This document shows positions 7,907-16,551 of a stretch of DNA of 58,922 bases, one piece after another. Position 1 is the first letter of the stretch; each line of letters opens with the position of its first letter. The DNA comes from Caldilineaceae bacterium SB0661_bin_34 (GTDB lineage: Bacteria > Chloroflexota > Anaerolineae > Caldilineales > Caldilineaceae). Location: NCBI GenBank assembly GCA_009841145.1, contig VXMJ01000014.1, positions 1 through 58,922 of the forward strand. Reading direction: 5' to 3'. The notes under the pieces are model-generated. The model saw nothing but the letters and a program-made list of their open reading frames with translations, was not told where the DNA came from and ran no database searches. Position numbers and translations under genes: made by a program.

Positions 7907-9100
7907 ATGGCCCTTGCACAAGCAGAGACTTCCGGCCAGGCCGTAGCGGCGGCACCTGTTCCTCGGCGGCCCCAACCCCAAGAAGCTTGGGACTGGCAAG
8001 TCCCCGCCTCGCGGGGCGACACGGATTCGGCAACCGCCATTGCGTCGCGTTACCAGCGAGCGATGTGGCGGTTGCTGCACCCCCGCGCATGGCAAGCTGA
8101 CCTGCATGCCCTATCCCATTTCGACCCGGAGTTCGTCTACGACGAAAACCATGAGTATTACGAAGACTGGACCACTGATCCCGACTATGGAAAGGTCAAT
8201 GTCCGTAACTTCCCCTACGACTTGGCGGGTTTCGTGAGTCCCGACCAGAAACGCCACAACCCGCTCATCGAACAGATGCGGGAAACACTCTGCACTCCCT
8301 TGGGCAGGGAGGGAGTACACCGAGTACAACCCACCCCCGACTATCACTTCCCGGAAGCAGTGGGCCGCGATTTGAGCCTGTTCACGGGAGGCAGGAAACC
8401 CAAGACCCAAGTCAAACCCGACTTGGTGGTGTTGCCGGCGGGTCGGGACGACCGCAGTTTGAAGGAATCGCGCGTCATCCGAACCGATCCCGAGCATCCT
8501 GTCCCGGAAATGGTTGTGGAAGTCGTGTCGCCTTCGTCTGCGGCGCGGGACTATGGGGACAAGGCGGTCCTTTACGAACGTCTTAGCGTGAAGGAATACC
8601 TGATTGTGGATCCCGGCGAACCACCGGAAGGGGATTCCCGGGGATACCTGGCACAGCTTGTCCTGTATCGCCTGCAGCCCGACAGCAACCATGTGCGCGT
8701 GGAAGGTGAAGGGGACGACCCCAACATGGAGGTGCGCAGTGCAGTCATCGGGAGTGTGGTGCGTCTGAAACAGGTTCATCCGGAGGATGAGCCCGTGTTT
8801 CAGTGGTTCGACCCCAACCTGGGGATATGGCGCGATGCCCTTGGCGACAAACTTCGGGAAAGTGAAGAGCGTGGAAGGGCGCAAACCATCCTAACGGTTG
8901 TGGGCCATATCTTGTCCGATGAAGGAGCTGTCAATGCAATCACCCAGCACTGGCAAGTTTCCGGGATGCCCGGCAACACGGACGATCTCCTGACAGCGGT
9001 TCTGGACAACCCGGCTGAATGGCGGGAAATCTTTGGTATCACAACGGAAAGTGAAGAGGACAGCGAGTTGGACAGGGGAGATCACCCATCTGCCTTGTAG
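7907..9100 (+). CDS. Uma2 family (DUF820) PD-(D/E)XK endonuclease-like protein, extended
   Basis: A 397-residue protein with a DUF820/Uma2 core at about residues 165-240. VKPDLVVLP supplies the PD aspartate (Asp172), MVVEVVSPSS the acidic residue (Glu205), and DKAVLYERLSVKEYLIVDP the conserved lysines and closing strand. Typical Uma2 proteins have about 190 residues; this one carries about 160 extra N-terminal residues rich in charged and aromatic residues and about 120 extra C-terminal residues. The family is abundant in Cyanobacteria and Chloroflexota and its role is unsettled (putative nuclease). The start is clear: AAGGAGGG sits just before ATG 7907. It is monocistronic, convergent with the lipoprotein gene at 9462-10028. 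Confidence 0.85.
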   Translation: MALAQAETSGQAVAAAPVPRRPQPQEAWDWQVPASRGDTDSATAIASRYQRAMWRLLHPRAWQADLHALSHFDPEFVYDENHEYYEDWTTDPDYGKVNVRNFPYDLAGFVSPDQKRHNPLIEQMRETLCTPLGREGVHRVQPTPDYHFPEAVGRDLSLFTGGRKPKTQVKPDLVVLPAGRDDRSLKESRVIRTDPEHPVPEMVVEVVSPSSAARDYGDKAVLYERLSVKEYLIVDPGEPPEGDSRGYLAQLVLYRLQPDSNHVRVEGEGDDPNMEVRSAVIGSVVRLKQVHPEDEPVFQWFDPNLGIWRDALGDKLRESEERGRAQTILTVVGHILSDEGAVNAITQHWQVSGMPGNTDDLLTAVLDNPAEWREIFGITTESEEDSELDRGDHPSAL

Positions 9101-9461
9101 ACGCCACAAACTGCTGCACAGGTGACTGTTTCAATTGGCATGGGAATGGGTACGGTGGCGCGCCAAGGGATGGAGACCGGGTGCGGTCGTGGCAGCGCAG
9201 CCTTCTGTCCCGGGACTGTCAAGCCCATGAGTTACTGACGGCGCGCCAGCCACCAACTGGACACCCCGCGCCAAGCGCGCGCCGCAGCAACTTTGATTCT
9301 GCGGCGCGCTAAGCGAATGAAGGTCCCGGCCAATCAGTAATTTGACGCGACAGCGATACTGCGGCGACCCGGTTCCGGGAAGTGGGTTTTCCGATTGCCA
9401 ACCTAATAGCAAAGGCGATCGGGGCCGGCAGTCCGTGCCGTCAGGCTATGAAAGCACAGAC
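9101..9461. other. Convergent intergenic region with GC-rich inverted repeats
   Basis: About 360 bp between two convergent genes. It holds the strong hairpin at 9277-9309 and GGCGCGCC palindromes at about 9160 and 9240. An ACTGTTTCAA at about 9126 matches 10 bases of the terminal-repeat core, but the rest does not. I see no open frame with recognisable features. Confidence 0.5.
9277..9309. terminator. Probable bidirectional terminator hairpin
   Basis: Perfect 11-bp GC-rich stem GCGCGCCGCAG / CTGCGGCGCGC with an 11-base loop, between the convergent Uma2 and lipoprotein genes. No long T-tract follows on either strand, so efficiency is uncertain. Confidence 0.6.
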
Positions 9462-10028
9462 TCAGCCTTCACCTTCATGTCCGTGTTCGGAACCGCCAAC
9501 TTCCGCGTGGGGCGACCAGCCATCGAATTCCTGCTCCACTGCGCTGAGAACCACATCCACCGTCTGACCGGCTTCAAGATCCTGCGGAGTTGTGGGACCG
9601 AGTTCAACGCCGTTGGACAGATGCACTTCCACTCGGACCTGCGGCAAGGTTTCGTCGGTAGTGTTCTGTACGGTGCCGACGAAGGCGTTGTCCTCGGCAC
9701 TGTATGCCAGGATGAGTCTGGCTCCCAGCCGGACCACGTCATAGGTTTCCTCCAGGGTCAGCAGGTTCCCGGATTCCTCCCCACTCCCTTCGACAACGCC
9801 AGCATGTTCATGGCCCGCACCCTCGGCACCGTGCTCGCCGTGGGTGTGTTCGCTCACCACACAGCCACTGAGTGCCAGCGTCACCAGCAGGACTGTCACC
9901 ACCAGAGCGACTAGGGTTGACCGTCGCGGATGTTTTGATCCGGCCGTTGTCGGAGTCAAGCCGCTGTTCGGAATCCATGCCGATAGGCGACGGTCGCAGC
10001 CGGGTGCTTGGAAATACTGCCGATGCAT
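9462..10028 (-). CDS. His-rich lipoprotein with FxLYD-like domain
   Basis: A 188-residue secreted lipoprotein of unknown function. After a basic segment (SKHPRRST) comes a hydrophobic stretch ending in the lipobox LALSGC, predicting signal peptidase II cleavage at about residue 55. The mature N-terminus is rich in His and Glu (EHTHGEHG, GHEHAG) and the C-terminus ends in SEHGHEGEG, suggesting metal binding. Between them, VGTVQNTTDETLPQVRVEV followed by LEAGQTVDV resembles the FxLYD beta-sandwich domain. ATG 10028 is supported by GGAAGGGGG about 9 bases upstream, although it gives an unusually long n-region. It stands alone on the minus strand. A metal-binding or stress role is inference only. 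Confidence 0.75.
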   Translation of the reverse strand: MHRQYFQAPGCDRRLSAWIPNSGLTPTTAGSKHPRRSTLVALVVTVLLVTLALSGCVVSEHTHGEHGAEGAGHEHAGVVEGSGEESGNLLTLEETYDVVRLGARLILAYSAEDNAFVGTVQNTTDETLPQVRVEVHLSNGVELGPTTPQDLEAGQTVDVVLSAVEQEFDGWSPHAEVGGSEHGHEGEG

Positions 10029-10451
10029 GATCGTGTGCCCCCTTCCATTGTGTGAACCTGCAGCACCGGGTCCAAACTCGGCTCCCGCAGCCTTGGATTC
10101 CTATCCACCTATTCTGAATGGCAACTGCAAACAACGCCTACACGTAATCGGAACGCGGTGCAGTTCCAATGGCCTCCAACTGTTGGCGACATGAGAGATC
10201 ACCGCACGCGAGTCCGGACACAGACTGCCAAAGCACGCACACGATGGCCCCTTTGCGAAGCCGAGAGTTCTGCTGTACACCCGAATCAGCGGATTCCCCC
10301 CGCTGTTAGAATCTTTCCACCGTGCCAAGGATGCGCCCACATCCCGCATATCCACAGATGAGGCACAGGAGGTGCAGAACACCCGAATACCGGCGTAGTC
10401 GTCAGTACCTATCCAATGACAACAGGACTCGAACTACCCACAGGAGAAATT
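10029..10451. other. Divergent regulatory region
   Basis: About 420 bp between the divergent lipoprotein and sugar-binding-protein genes. It contains the extended -10 candidate at 10304-10312 for the plus-strand importer operon and the AGGAG site at 10442-10446. I see no gene in it. Confidence 0.5.
10304..10312 (+). promoter_or_regulatory. Extended -10 promoter candidate for the ribose-type importer
   Basis: TGTTAGAAT matches the extended -10 form TGnTATAAT with one mismatch in the hexamer. No good -35 is seen at 17 bp, which is common for extended -10 promoters. It would give a leader of about 130 bases before ATG 10452. Confidence 0.35.
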
Positions 10452-11525
10452 ATGAGCGGAAAGAAACTGAACCGCAGACACTTTCTGAGTGCTTCGATGG
10501 TCGCGGCGGGGGCATCCATGACGGCTGCCTGCGTGATGCCGGTCACACCCGCTGCCGCTCCGTCCGAAGGGTCCATGATGTCGGAATCGCCGGACTACAA
10601 GTTCTACTTCAACACCCACGGCTCGGTGGAAATCTCCTTCTGGTCGGCCGCCAACAACGGCTTCCAGGATTTCTGCAGCCACTACAACATCGACGGACAA
10701 TACCTCGGCACCGTCCGCGACGGCGACTTCGCCGAAGAGCGCGAGAACATGGAACGGATCGTGGCGGCGGGCGACGCCGACGCGGTCGTGGCCGTCTTGT
10801 CCGATGTGGACGCCCTGGACGAACCCATCCGCCAACTTGCCGACCAAGGCGTACCGGTGGTGCTGGTGAACTCCAAGGACCCGCGCCCGGCGGAGGAGCA
10901 GGTTCCGCACCTGCGGTACGCGGGCGAGGACACCTATTTGACAGGAGTCCGCAACGCCCAACTGGCGTTGGCTTCCTTCACGGAACTGGCCGGGCGCGCT
11001 CCCAAGCGCTCCACCTACATTGAGCACGTACCGGGTGCCTGGGTGCTCGTCACCCGGGGACAGGGCATGTCGGATGTGCTCACGCCGGAAGGCACGAACT
11101 TCGAAAGCATCGCCGGGGAGGTCGATCCCGTGCAGATGCAGGAAATTGTCCGGGCCCATTTGATCGCCAACCCCGACGTGGAAACGATTCACACCGGCTG
11201 GAGCCGGCCCGCCGCCTGGTCCATCGAGGTCCTGCGCGAGATGGACAAGCTGGGCAACGTCAATGAACCCTTCGAGGAAGGCAAGGTCTACGTCACCAGC
11301 ATCGATCTGGATCCCGAACTGCTCGGCATGATTGATGCTGGCGACTGCGTGGGCACGATCGACCAGCAGGTGTATCTGCAGGGCTGGTACGGTGCGGCCC
11401 TCGCGTGGCAATGGGTAACCAACCAGTTCCTGATTGCCAACGATATTTCGACCGGCCCCTACGTCGTCACCCAGGAAAACGCCGCGGCCTTGATTGGCCA
11501 AGCAGAAGCCGGAATCCGGGCCTGA
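10452..11525 (+). CDS. Sugar ABC transporter substrate-binding lipoprotein (ribose type)
   Basis: A 357-residue extracytoplasmic binding protein of the periplasmic-binding type 1 (RbsB-like) fold. The N-terminus has a twin-arginine signal (NRRHFLSASM) and a lipobox (MTAAC), so it is probably exported folded by Tat and lipid-anchored. A Pro/Ala/Ser/Met linker follows. RIVAAGDADAVVAVLSDVDALDEPI and the VPVVLVNS segment are typical of the sugar-binding fold, and the C-terminal DCVGTIDQQVYLQGW matches the usual ligand-site region. ATG 10452 follows AGGAGAAATT; an ATG 36 bp upstream lacks such a site. It is first in an operon with permease and ATPase genes. The ligand is probably a sugar or polyol. 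Confidence 0.9.
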   Translation: MSGKKLNRRHFLSASMVAAGASMTAACVMPVTPAAAPSEGSMMSESPDYKFYFNTHGSVEISFWSAANNGFQDFCSHYNIDGQYLGTVRDGDFAEERENMERIVAAGDADAVVAVLSDVDALDEPIRQLADQGVPVVLVNSKDPRPAEEQVPHLRYAGEDTYLTGVRNAQLALASFTELAGRAPKRSTYIEHVPGAWVLVTRGQGMSDVLTPEGTNFESIAGEVDPVQMQEIVRAHLIANPDVETIHTGWSRPAAWSIEVLREMDKLGNVNEPFEEGKVYVTSIDLDPELLGMIDAGDCVGTIDQQVYLQGWYGAALAWQWVTNQFLIANDISTGPYVVTQENAAALIGQAEAGIRA

Positions 11526-11559
11526 CCTTTACTCGGCCCTAATGGTGGATTGAGTCGTT

Positions 11560-11587
11560 GCCGGCAGGTGTGGGCGAGCCTGCCGGC
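11560..11587 (+). terminator. Intercistronic hairpin after the binding-protein gene
   Basis: Perfect 9-bp stem GCCGGCAGG / CCTGCCGGC with a 10-base loop, between the binding-protein stop and the permease start. Such hairpins commonly stabilise the upstream message or attenuate transcription so that the binding protein is made in excess. It also argues for the downstream permease start at 11627. Confidence 0.6.
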
Positions 11588-11626
11588 GCGATCTTTCCCC
11601 AACCCACTCTCCGCCACAACCCAAAC

Positions 11627-12670
11627 ATGACCATCAACGCCACGGACCCCGTTTCGGTCGACGGGACCGACCGCCGCGGGCGCGACGACTTCCGTCGCCG
11701 GGTCAACCGCATGGTCCGGCGGATTCCCGAACTGGGGATCTTCTCGACCCTGGTCCTCCTAGTGGGGGTTTTTTCGATCGGCGCGGCCAACTTCCGTACC
11801 GTGGACTCCTACACGAGCATCCTTACGGTCGCGGCCAACGTCGGCATTGTGGCCCTTGGCTGCGGTTTTCTGATGATCTCGGGCGAGTTCGACATATCCG
11901 TTGGTTCGGTCTACCTCATCGCCACCCTGTTTTTCGCCCAAATGGCCAATGCGGGCCTGATACCGCCCTTGGCCTTCCTCGTGACCTTGGTCCTCTGTGC
12001 GGTCATTGGCCTGGTCAACGGCCTGATCACGGTCAACCTGCGCATTCCGTCCTTCATTGTGACCCTGGCCGCGATGATGTTCTATCGGGGCCTGCACATC
12101 ATCCTGACCCGAGGCTTCTCCGTCAGCTACAAGGCGGACAAGGAGTTCCTTGAGATGGTGGCCGGCATCACCTTCTCCCTGATGCGGAACACCGTAATCT
12201 GGTGGATCCTGCTCGCCATCATTCTGCAGGTCGTACTCGCCAAGACCCGCTACGGCAATTGGGTCCTAGCGACCGGCGGCGACGCACAGGCGGCGCGCAA
12301 CTCCGGCGTGCCGGTGAGCCGCGTAAAGGTAATCAATTTCGCCCTTTGCAGCCTTCTGGCAGGCTTTGCCGGTGCCGCCAACATGGCCCGCTTCCTCACT
12401 TCCCAGTCGCAATTGGGCATGGGCATGGAGTTCGAGGCAATCACGGCGGCCGTGATTGGCGGCACCCTTCTGATGGGGGGCAAGGGCAGCATGGTCGGAG
12501 CCGTCCTCGGTGCCATCTTCGTGAGTGTGATCCGTTCGGGCCTGATCTTCTTCGGCTACTCTTCCTACATCTACATGCCCGTGACCGGCATCATCCTGAT
12601 GCTCGCGGTGATCATCAACCGCGGCTTCAGCAACTTTCGGCTGCTCCAGTTCCAGCGGAGCGACGCATGA
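11627..12670 (+). CDS. Sugar ABC transporter permease (ribose type)
   Basis: An integral membrane subunit of the BPD_transp_2 (RbsC-like) family, about 347 residues with 8-10 hydrophobic segments. GCGFLMISGEFDISVGSV is the conserved segment around helices 2-3; LRIPSFIVTLAAM and AAVIGGTLLMGGKGSMVG are further family signatures. The start is uncertain: ATG 11627 has no good ribosome binding site, and in-frame TTG 11558 and GTG 11570 exist but fall within the hairpin at 11560-11587. The N-terminal 40 residues are charged and probably cytoplasmic. Its stop overlaps the ATPase start (ATGA). Confidence 0.9.
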   Translation: MTINATDPVSVDGTDRRGRDDFRRRVNRMVRRIPELGIFSTLVLLVGVFSIGAANFRTVDSYTSILTVAANVGIVALGCGFLMISGEFDISVGSVYLIATLFFAQMANAGLIPPLAFLVTLVLCAVIGLVNGLITVNLRIPSFIVTLAAMMFYRGLHIILTRGFSVSYKADKEFLEMVAGITFSLMRNTVIWWILLAIILQVVLAKTRYGNWVLATGGDAQAARNSGVPVSRVKVINFALCSLLAGFAGAANMARFLTSQSQLGMGMEFEAITAAVIGGTLLMGGKGSMVGAVLGAIFVSVIRSGLIFFGYSSYIYMPVTGIILMLAVIINRGFSNFRLLQFQRSDA

Positions 12671-13467
12671 CCGACACCGGCACTCCGATTGTCCGCATGA
12701 CGGACATCCACAAGAGCTTCGGACACGTGCAGGCACTGCGCGGAGTGGACTTGGATCTTCACGCTGGACGGGTTCTGGGACTGATTGGAGACAACGGCGC
12801 CGGCAAGACGACGCTGGTCAAGATCATGGCCGGCGTCTTCCCGCCGTCGCGCGGAACGGTGCACTATAAGGGCGAACAGGTTCGCTGGAAGAACCCCAGC
12901 CAGTCGCGGGCTTCCGGACTCGAAATCGTTTACCAGGACCTGGGACTCGTCCCCATCATGAACATCGCACGCAACTTCTTCCTCGGGAAGGAACCGCGCA
13001 GCCGGTGGGGATTCCTGGACTTCGACCACATGGCGACCGAGTCGCTGCGGGCGATTGCCGAGATGGGCATTTTCCTCGACGATGCCGAGGAACTGGTGGA
13101 AAACCTCTCGGGGGGTGAACGAAAGGCGCTCGCCATCAGCCGCAGCCTCTACTTCGGCGTCCAGGTCCTCATGCTCGACGAACCCACGGCCGCGCTCTCC
13201 GTCAAGGAGACCCACGCCGTCCTGGACCTGATGGAGACACTGAAGGAGCGCGGCATCGCTACGGTCTTCATCACCCACAACATTCACCATGCCTACGCGG
13301 TTTCGGACCACTTTGTCGCCCTGAACGCGGGTGTCAAGGTGTTGGACGCCGACAAGGCCGATGTCACCCCCGAAATGCTGACCGAAGCCGTGATCGGCGA
13401 ACCGCTGGCCCAAGTGACCAGCCATTCGCTCGCTGCTTCCGTCGGCAATGGAAATCCGGAGAATTGA
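12667..13467 (+). CDS. Sugar ABC transporter ATP-binding protein, single domain
   Basis: A 266-residue ATPase energising the ribose-type importer. Walker A GDNGAGKTT (residues 41-49), Q-loop Gln90, signature LSGGE (147-151), Walker B VLMLDE (167-172) and the H-loop His204 are all intact. Ribose-type importers usually use a fused two-domain ATPase of about 500 residues; this is the single-domain form known from fructose (FrcA-type) systems, which homodimerises. ATG 12667 overlaps the permease stop, and the next gene starts on its own stop, so the importer and the dehydrogenase are translationally coupled. Confidence 0.95.
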   Translation: MTDTGTPIVRMTDIHKSFGHVQALRGVDLDLHAGRVLGLIGDNGAGKTTLVKIMAGVFPPSRGTVHYKGEQVRWKNPSQSRASGLEIVYQDLGLVPIMNIARNFFLGKEPRSRWGFLDFDHMATESLRAIAEMGIFLDDAEELVENLSGGERKALAISRSLYFGVQVLMLDEPTAALSVKETHAVLDLMETLKERGIATVFITHNIHHAYAVSDHFVALNAGVKVLDADKADVTPEMLTEAVIGEPLAQVTSHSLAASVGNGNPEN

Positions 13468-14567
13468 TGAGAGTTCAAGCTGCGCTGTGCCTGCGCGACG
13501 GCGCCCCCCTGGAGATTCGGGATGTCGAACTGGCTCCGCCGGGGCCGGGCGAAGTGCTCGTACGCTGGGGTGCCAGCGGCATCTGTGCCAGCGACAAGTT
13601 CGTTGTCACCCACGCGGGCTGGCCCAAGCCGTACATCCCGGGCCACGAGGGAGCCGGGATCGTCGAGGCGCTGGGCGACGAGGTTGACACGCTCACCGTG
13701 GGAGACCATGTGGTATCGGATCTGCTGGGTGCCTGCGGCCACTGCCGCCAGTGCCGGACGGGCCGGCCGCGCCTCTGCGAACCCCAGCGACGCCGAGCCG
13801 TGCCCGACATCGACAGCCGCTTTAGCCTTGACGGAACTCGCGTTGGGCGCTTCGGACACCACGAGATCGCGACTTTCGTGGAGGCATGCGTCGTCCCGGA
13901 GGCATCGCTGACGAAGATCCCGGACGACGTGTCGTTTGAGGCGGCCTGCCTGCTTGGTTGCTGTGCCCTCTCCGGCGCGGCGGCCGTCCTGACCCGGGCC
14001 CGGGTCGCGCCGGGCAGCCGCGTCGCGGTCTTCGGCTGCGGCGGCTTGGGGCTCGCCGGCATCAACGCAGCACAACTCTGCGGCGCGCGGCAGATCATCG
14101 CCATTGATGTCGTACCCCGCAAGCTCGACTGGGCGCGCGAGTTCGGTGCTACCGATATCGTTGACGCATCGCAGGGCGATCCCGTGGACGCGGTGAGCGC
14201 AGCCACCGGTGGTGCAATGGCGGATTTCGCCTTCGATTTCTCCGGTTCGGCCGTCGCGATGAACCAGACCGTTGGCGTTGTGCGCAACGGGGGCATGGTG
14301 GTTCTGGAAGGAGCCGGACCCCCCGGCACGCAGCTCGTTGTCGACCAGGCGGAACTGATCGACAACGAAAAGGTGATCACTGGTGCACACGCCGGTGGCG
14401 GCATCCCGGCCCTCGACATCCCGCTGCTGATCGACCGATTCCGCGCCGGCACGTTCAAACTGGACGCTTTGGTCAGCCATCGACTTTCGCTTGAAGAAGT
14501 CAACGACGGATTCGACCTGATGACCCGCGGCGAAGCACGCCGCAGCGTGATCGTGTTCGAGGCATAG
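13467..14567 (+). CDS. Zinc-dependent alcohol dehydrogenase family protein
   Basis: A 366-residue medium-chain dehydrogenase. Catalytic zinc region: GICASDK and GHEGAG. Structural zinc: four cysteines in CGHCRQCRTGRPRLC. The cofactor motif GCGGLGLAG is followed by AIDVVPRKLDWA, whose Asp after the second strand favours NAD. GGMVVLEGAG is a further family motif. ATG 13467 shares its first base with the ATPase stop and has GGAG at 13457-13460. Position directly behind a complete importer suggests it oxidises the imported sugar, polyol or its product; that is inference from order. Confidence 0.92.
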   Translation: MRVQAALCLRDGAPLEIRDVELAPPGPGEVLVRWGASGICASDKFVVTHAGWPKPYIPGHEGAGIVEALGDEVDTLTVGDHVVSDLLGACGHCRQCRTGRPRLCEPQRRRAVPDIDSRFSLDGTRVGRFGHHEIATFVEACVVPEASLTKIPDDVSFEAACLLGCCALSGAAAVLTRARVAPGSRVAVFGCGGLGLAGINAAQLCGARQIIAIDVVPRKLDWAREFGATDIVDASQGDPVDAVSAATGGAMADFAFDFSGSAVAMNQTVGVVRNGGMVVLEGAGPPGTQLVVDQAELIDNEKVITGAHAGGGIPALDIPLLIDRFRAGTFKLDALVSHRLSLEEVNDGFDLMTRGEARRSVIVFEA

Positions 14568-14651
14568 GGGTGAAAAGCCAGGTGTCGCCCGTCGGCAATG
14601 ATTGCGACGACCAGCAAACCCGGACACCCGGCTTCCAATAGGAATTCTTCC

Positions 14652-15581
14652 GTGCGCATATCCTCCGCCACCAGGGAAGCCATCGAGGGCTATCTGTACA
14701 TCGCGCCCTGGCTGGTCGGTTTCGCGGTGTTCGCGGTCGGCCCGATGCTGGCCTCCATCTACCTCAGTCTCACGTTTTACAAGATCATCACGCCGCCCGA
14801 CTTCGTAGGGTTGGACAACTACATCCGCATGTTCCAGGACGACCTCTTCTGGAAGTCGCTCTGGAACACGGTCTACTACGCTGCCGTCTTCGTGCCGGTC
14901 TCCATCGCCGGCTCCCTATGCTGCGCGCTGCTCCTCAACCAGCGCATCCTGGGACGCACCATTTTCAGAGCCATCTACTTCCTGCCATCCATCACGCCCA
15001 TCGTCGCCACCGCCTTTCTCTGGCTCTGGATTTTCCAGCCGAACGTGGGTCTGGCCAACTACCTCCTCGACTTGCTTGGCATCGAAGGGCCCCGCTGGCT
15101 CGACGACATCCAATGGTCAAAGCCGTCCCTGATCGTGATCAGTCTCTGGGGAGCCGTCGGCGGTGGCTCGATGCTCATCTTCCTGGCCGGCCTGCAGGGG
15201 ATTCCAATCGAACTCTACGAATCGGCGGAGATCGACGGTGCGGGCAACCAGGCCAAGTTCTGGCGCATCACGATTCCCCTGCTGTCGCCGTCGATGTTCT
15301 TCAACCTGGTGCTGGGCTTGATCGGCGCGATGCAGATGTTCACGCTGGCTTTCGTGGCGACCAGCGGAGCCGGCCAGACGCGGCCCGCCGGCGGGCCTGC
15401 CTACTCGACCCTCTTCTACGTCCTGAACCTCTACAACCACGCCTTCGACTACTGGGAAATGGGATACGCGTCCGCCCTGGCCTGGTTCTTCTTCCTGATC
15501 CTGGTGATCCTGACCTATTGGCAACTGCGTCTTTCCCGCTCGTGGGTCTACTACGAGTTTGATCAGGGCGAGCGATGGTAG
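14652..15581 (+). CDS. Carbohydrate ABC transporter permease (MalF type)
   Basis: A 309-residue membrane subunit of the carbohydrate uptake 1 type. EGYLYIAPWLVGF is the first transmembrane segment. The EAA loop that contacts the ATPase is visible as YESAEIDGAGNQAKFWRI followed by TIPLLSP. I prefer GTG 14652, with AGGA at 14640-14643 eight bases upstream; ATG 14598 is in frame, adds 18 residues and has a poorer site. It is followed by a MalG-type partner with overlapping ends. No MalK-type ATPase is in the window, so it may share one encoded elsewhere. Confidence 0.92.
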   Translation: MRISSATREAIEGYLYIAPWLVGFAVFAVGPMLASIYLSLTFYKIITPPDFVGLDNYIRMFQDDLFWKSLWNTVYYAAVFVPVSIAGSLCCALLLNQRILGRTIFRAIYFLPSITPIVATAFLWLWIFQPNVGLANYLLDLLGIEGPRWLDDIQWSKPSLIVISLWGAVGGGSMLIFLAGLQGIPIELYESAEIDGAGNQAKFWRITIPLLSPSMFFNLVLGLIGAMQMFTLAFVATSGAGQTRPAGGPAYSTLFYVLNLYNHAFDYWEMGYASALAWFFFLILVILTYWQLRLSRSWVYYEFDQGERW

Positions 15582-16474
15582 AACCCGCACTCTCTGCACC
15601 TCGGGCATCGGCAGCCGGCATCGGCGGTGTCCGCCTGCGGCAGGCAGTCCGCATGATTCCAACCCTTCTGGTGGTCCTGGTCCTGGCCGCTGCTTTTGGC
15701 CTGCCGTTCCTTTGGGCGGTGCTCACATCGCTGAAGGTGCCAAGGGAGATCTTTATTTTTCCGCCGACTTGGCTGCCCGAGGCACCCCAGTGGTCCAACT
15801 ACATCGAAGTCTTCCGCCAAGCCCCGCTGGCCCTCTTCTTCTGGAACAGCCTCAAAGTTACTGTTTTGACGGGAATTGGCCAGATTCTGTCCGCATCGCT
15901 GGTGGCCTACGGCTTCGCCCGGTTCCGTTTTCCGGGACGCAACATCCTGTTCCTGGTCATGCTGAGTACGTTGATGCTGCCGCCCCAGATCACGATCATT
16001 CCCACGTTCCTGCTCTTCAAGTGGCTTGGTTGGCTCGACCAACTCCGTTCCCTGTACATTCCGCCGTGGTTTGGCGGTGGCGCGTTCGCCATTTTCCTCT
16101 TCCGTCAATTCTTCTTGACCATTCCCCGGGAGTTTGACGAGGCGGCCAAGATCGACGGTGCAAACTCCCTTTGGATTTTCTTCCGTGTCCTGACCCCCTT
16201 GTCGGTGCCGGTATTCGTCACCATGGGCATTTTCTCCTTCCTGGGCAGCTGGAACGACTTCTTCGGACCGCTGATCTTCCTCAATACCACGGAGAAGTTC
16301 ACCCTGGCTCTTGGCCTGACCTACTTCCAAAGAGTGGTATCCCTTGGCGGCCAAGCCACCGAACACCTCATGATGGCAGCGTCCATTATCATGACGCTGC
16401 CTTGCCTGCTGGTGTTCGTGCTACTGCAGCGGTATTGGATTCAGGGCATTGTCATGTCGGGCATCAAGGGGTGA
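15575..16474 (+). CDS. Carbohydrate ABC transporter permease (MalG type)
   Basis: The 299-residue partner of the upstream MalF-type permease; its ATG lies 7 bp inside that gene. It has six predicted membrane segments, with the EAA loop EFDEAAKIDGANSLWIFFRV followed by LTPLSVP. WNDFFGPLIFL and the C-terminal RYWIQGIVMSGIKG are classical for the family. The probable binding protein is the family-1 lipoprotein encoded at 17754-19067 on the opposite strand. It is the last gene of the plus-strand operon that starts at 10452. Confidence 0.93.
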   Translation: MVEPALSAPRASAAGIGGVRLRQAVRMIPTLLVVLVLAAAFGLPFLWAVLTSLKVPREIFIFPPTWLPEAPQWSNYIEVFRQAPLALFFWNSLKVTVLTGIGQILSASLVAYGFARFRFPGRNILFLVMLSTLMLPPQITIIPTFLLFKWLGWLDQLRSLYIPPWFGGGAFAIFLFRQFFLTIPREFDEAAKIDGANSLWIFFRVLTPLSVPVFVTMGIFSFLGSWNDFFGPLIFLNTTEKFTLALGLTYFQRVVSLGGQATEHLMMAASIIMTLPCLLVFVLLQRYWIQGIVMSGIKG

Positions 16475-16494
16475 TGCCCGAAGCATGGGAACCC

Positions 16495-16508
16495 GCCGGG
16501 CACCCGGC
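16495..16508. terminator. Small hairpin between convergent genes
   Basis: GCCGG / CCGGC stem (5 bp, 4-base loop) between the MalG-type stop and the stop of the convergent dehydrogenase. It is short and has no T-tract, so it is only a weak terminator candidate. Confidence 0.3.
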
Positions 16509-16551
16509 ACCTAACCTACCCCGCGTCCCGCCATTGCAGGCTCGACCCGCG

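Noticed and set aside
9121-9145. Fourth copy of the terminal repeat
   Set aside because: Only ACTGTTTCAA and a nearby TTGG match; too short to separate from chance.
12202-12666. Upstream extension of the ABC ATPase frame
   Set aside because: Overlaps the permease gene out of frame; the ATGA junction at 12667 gives the normal start.
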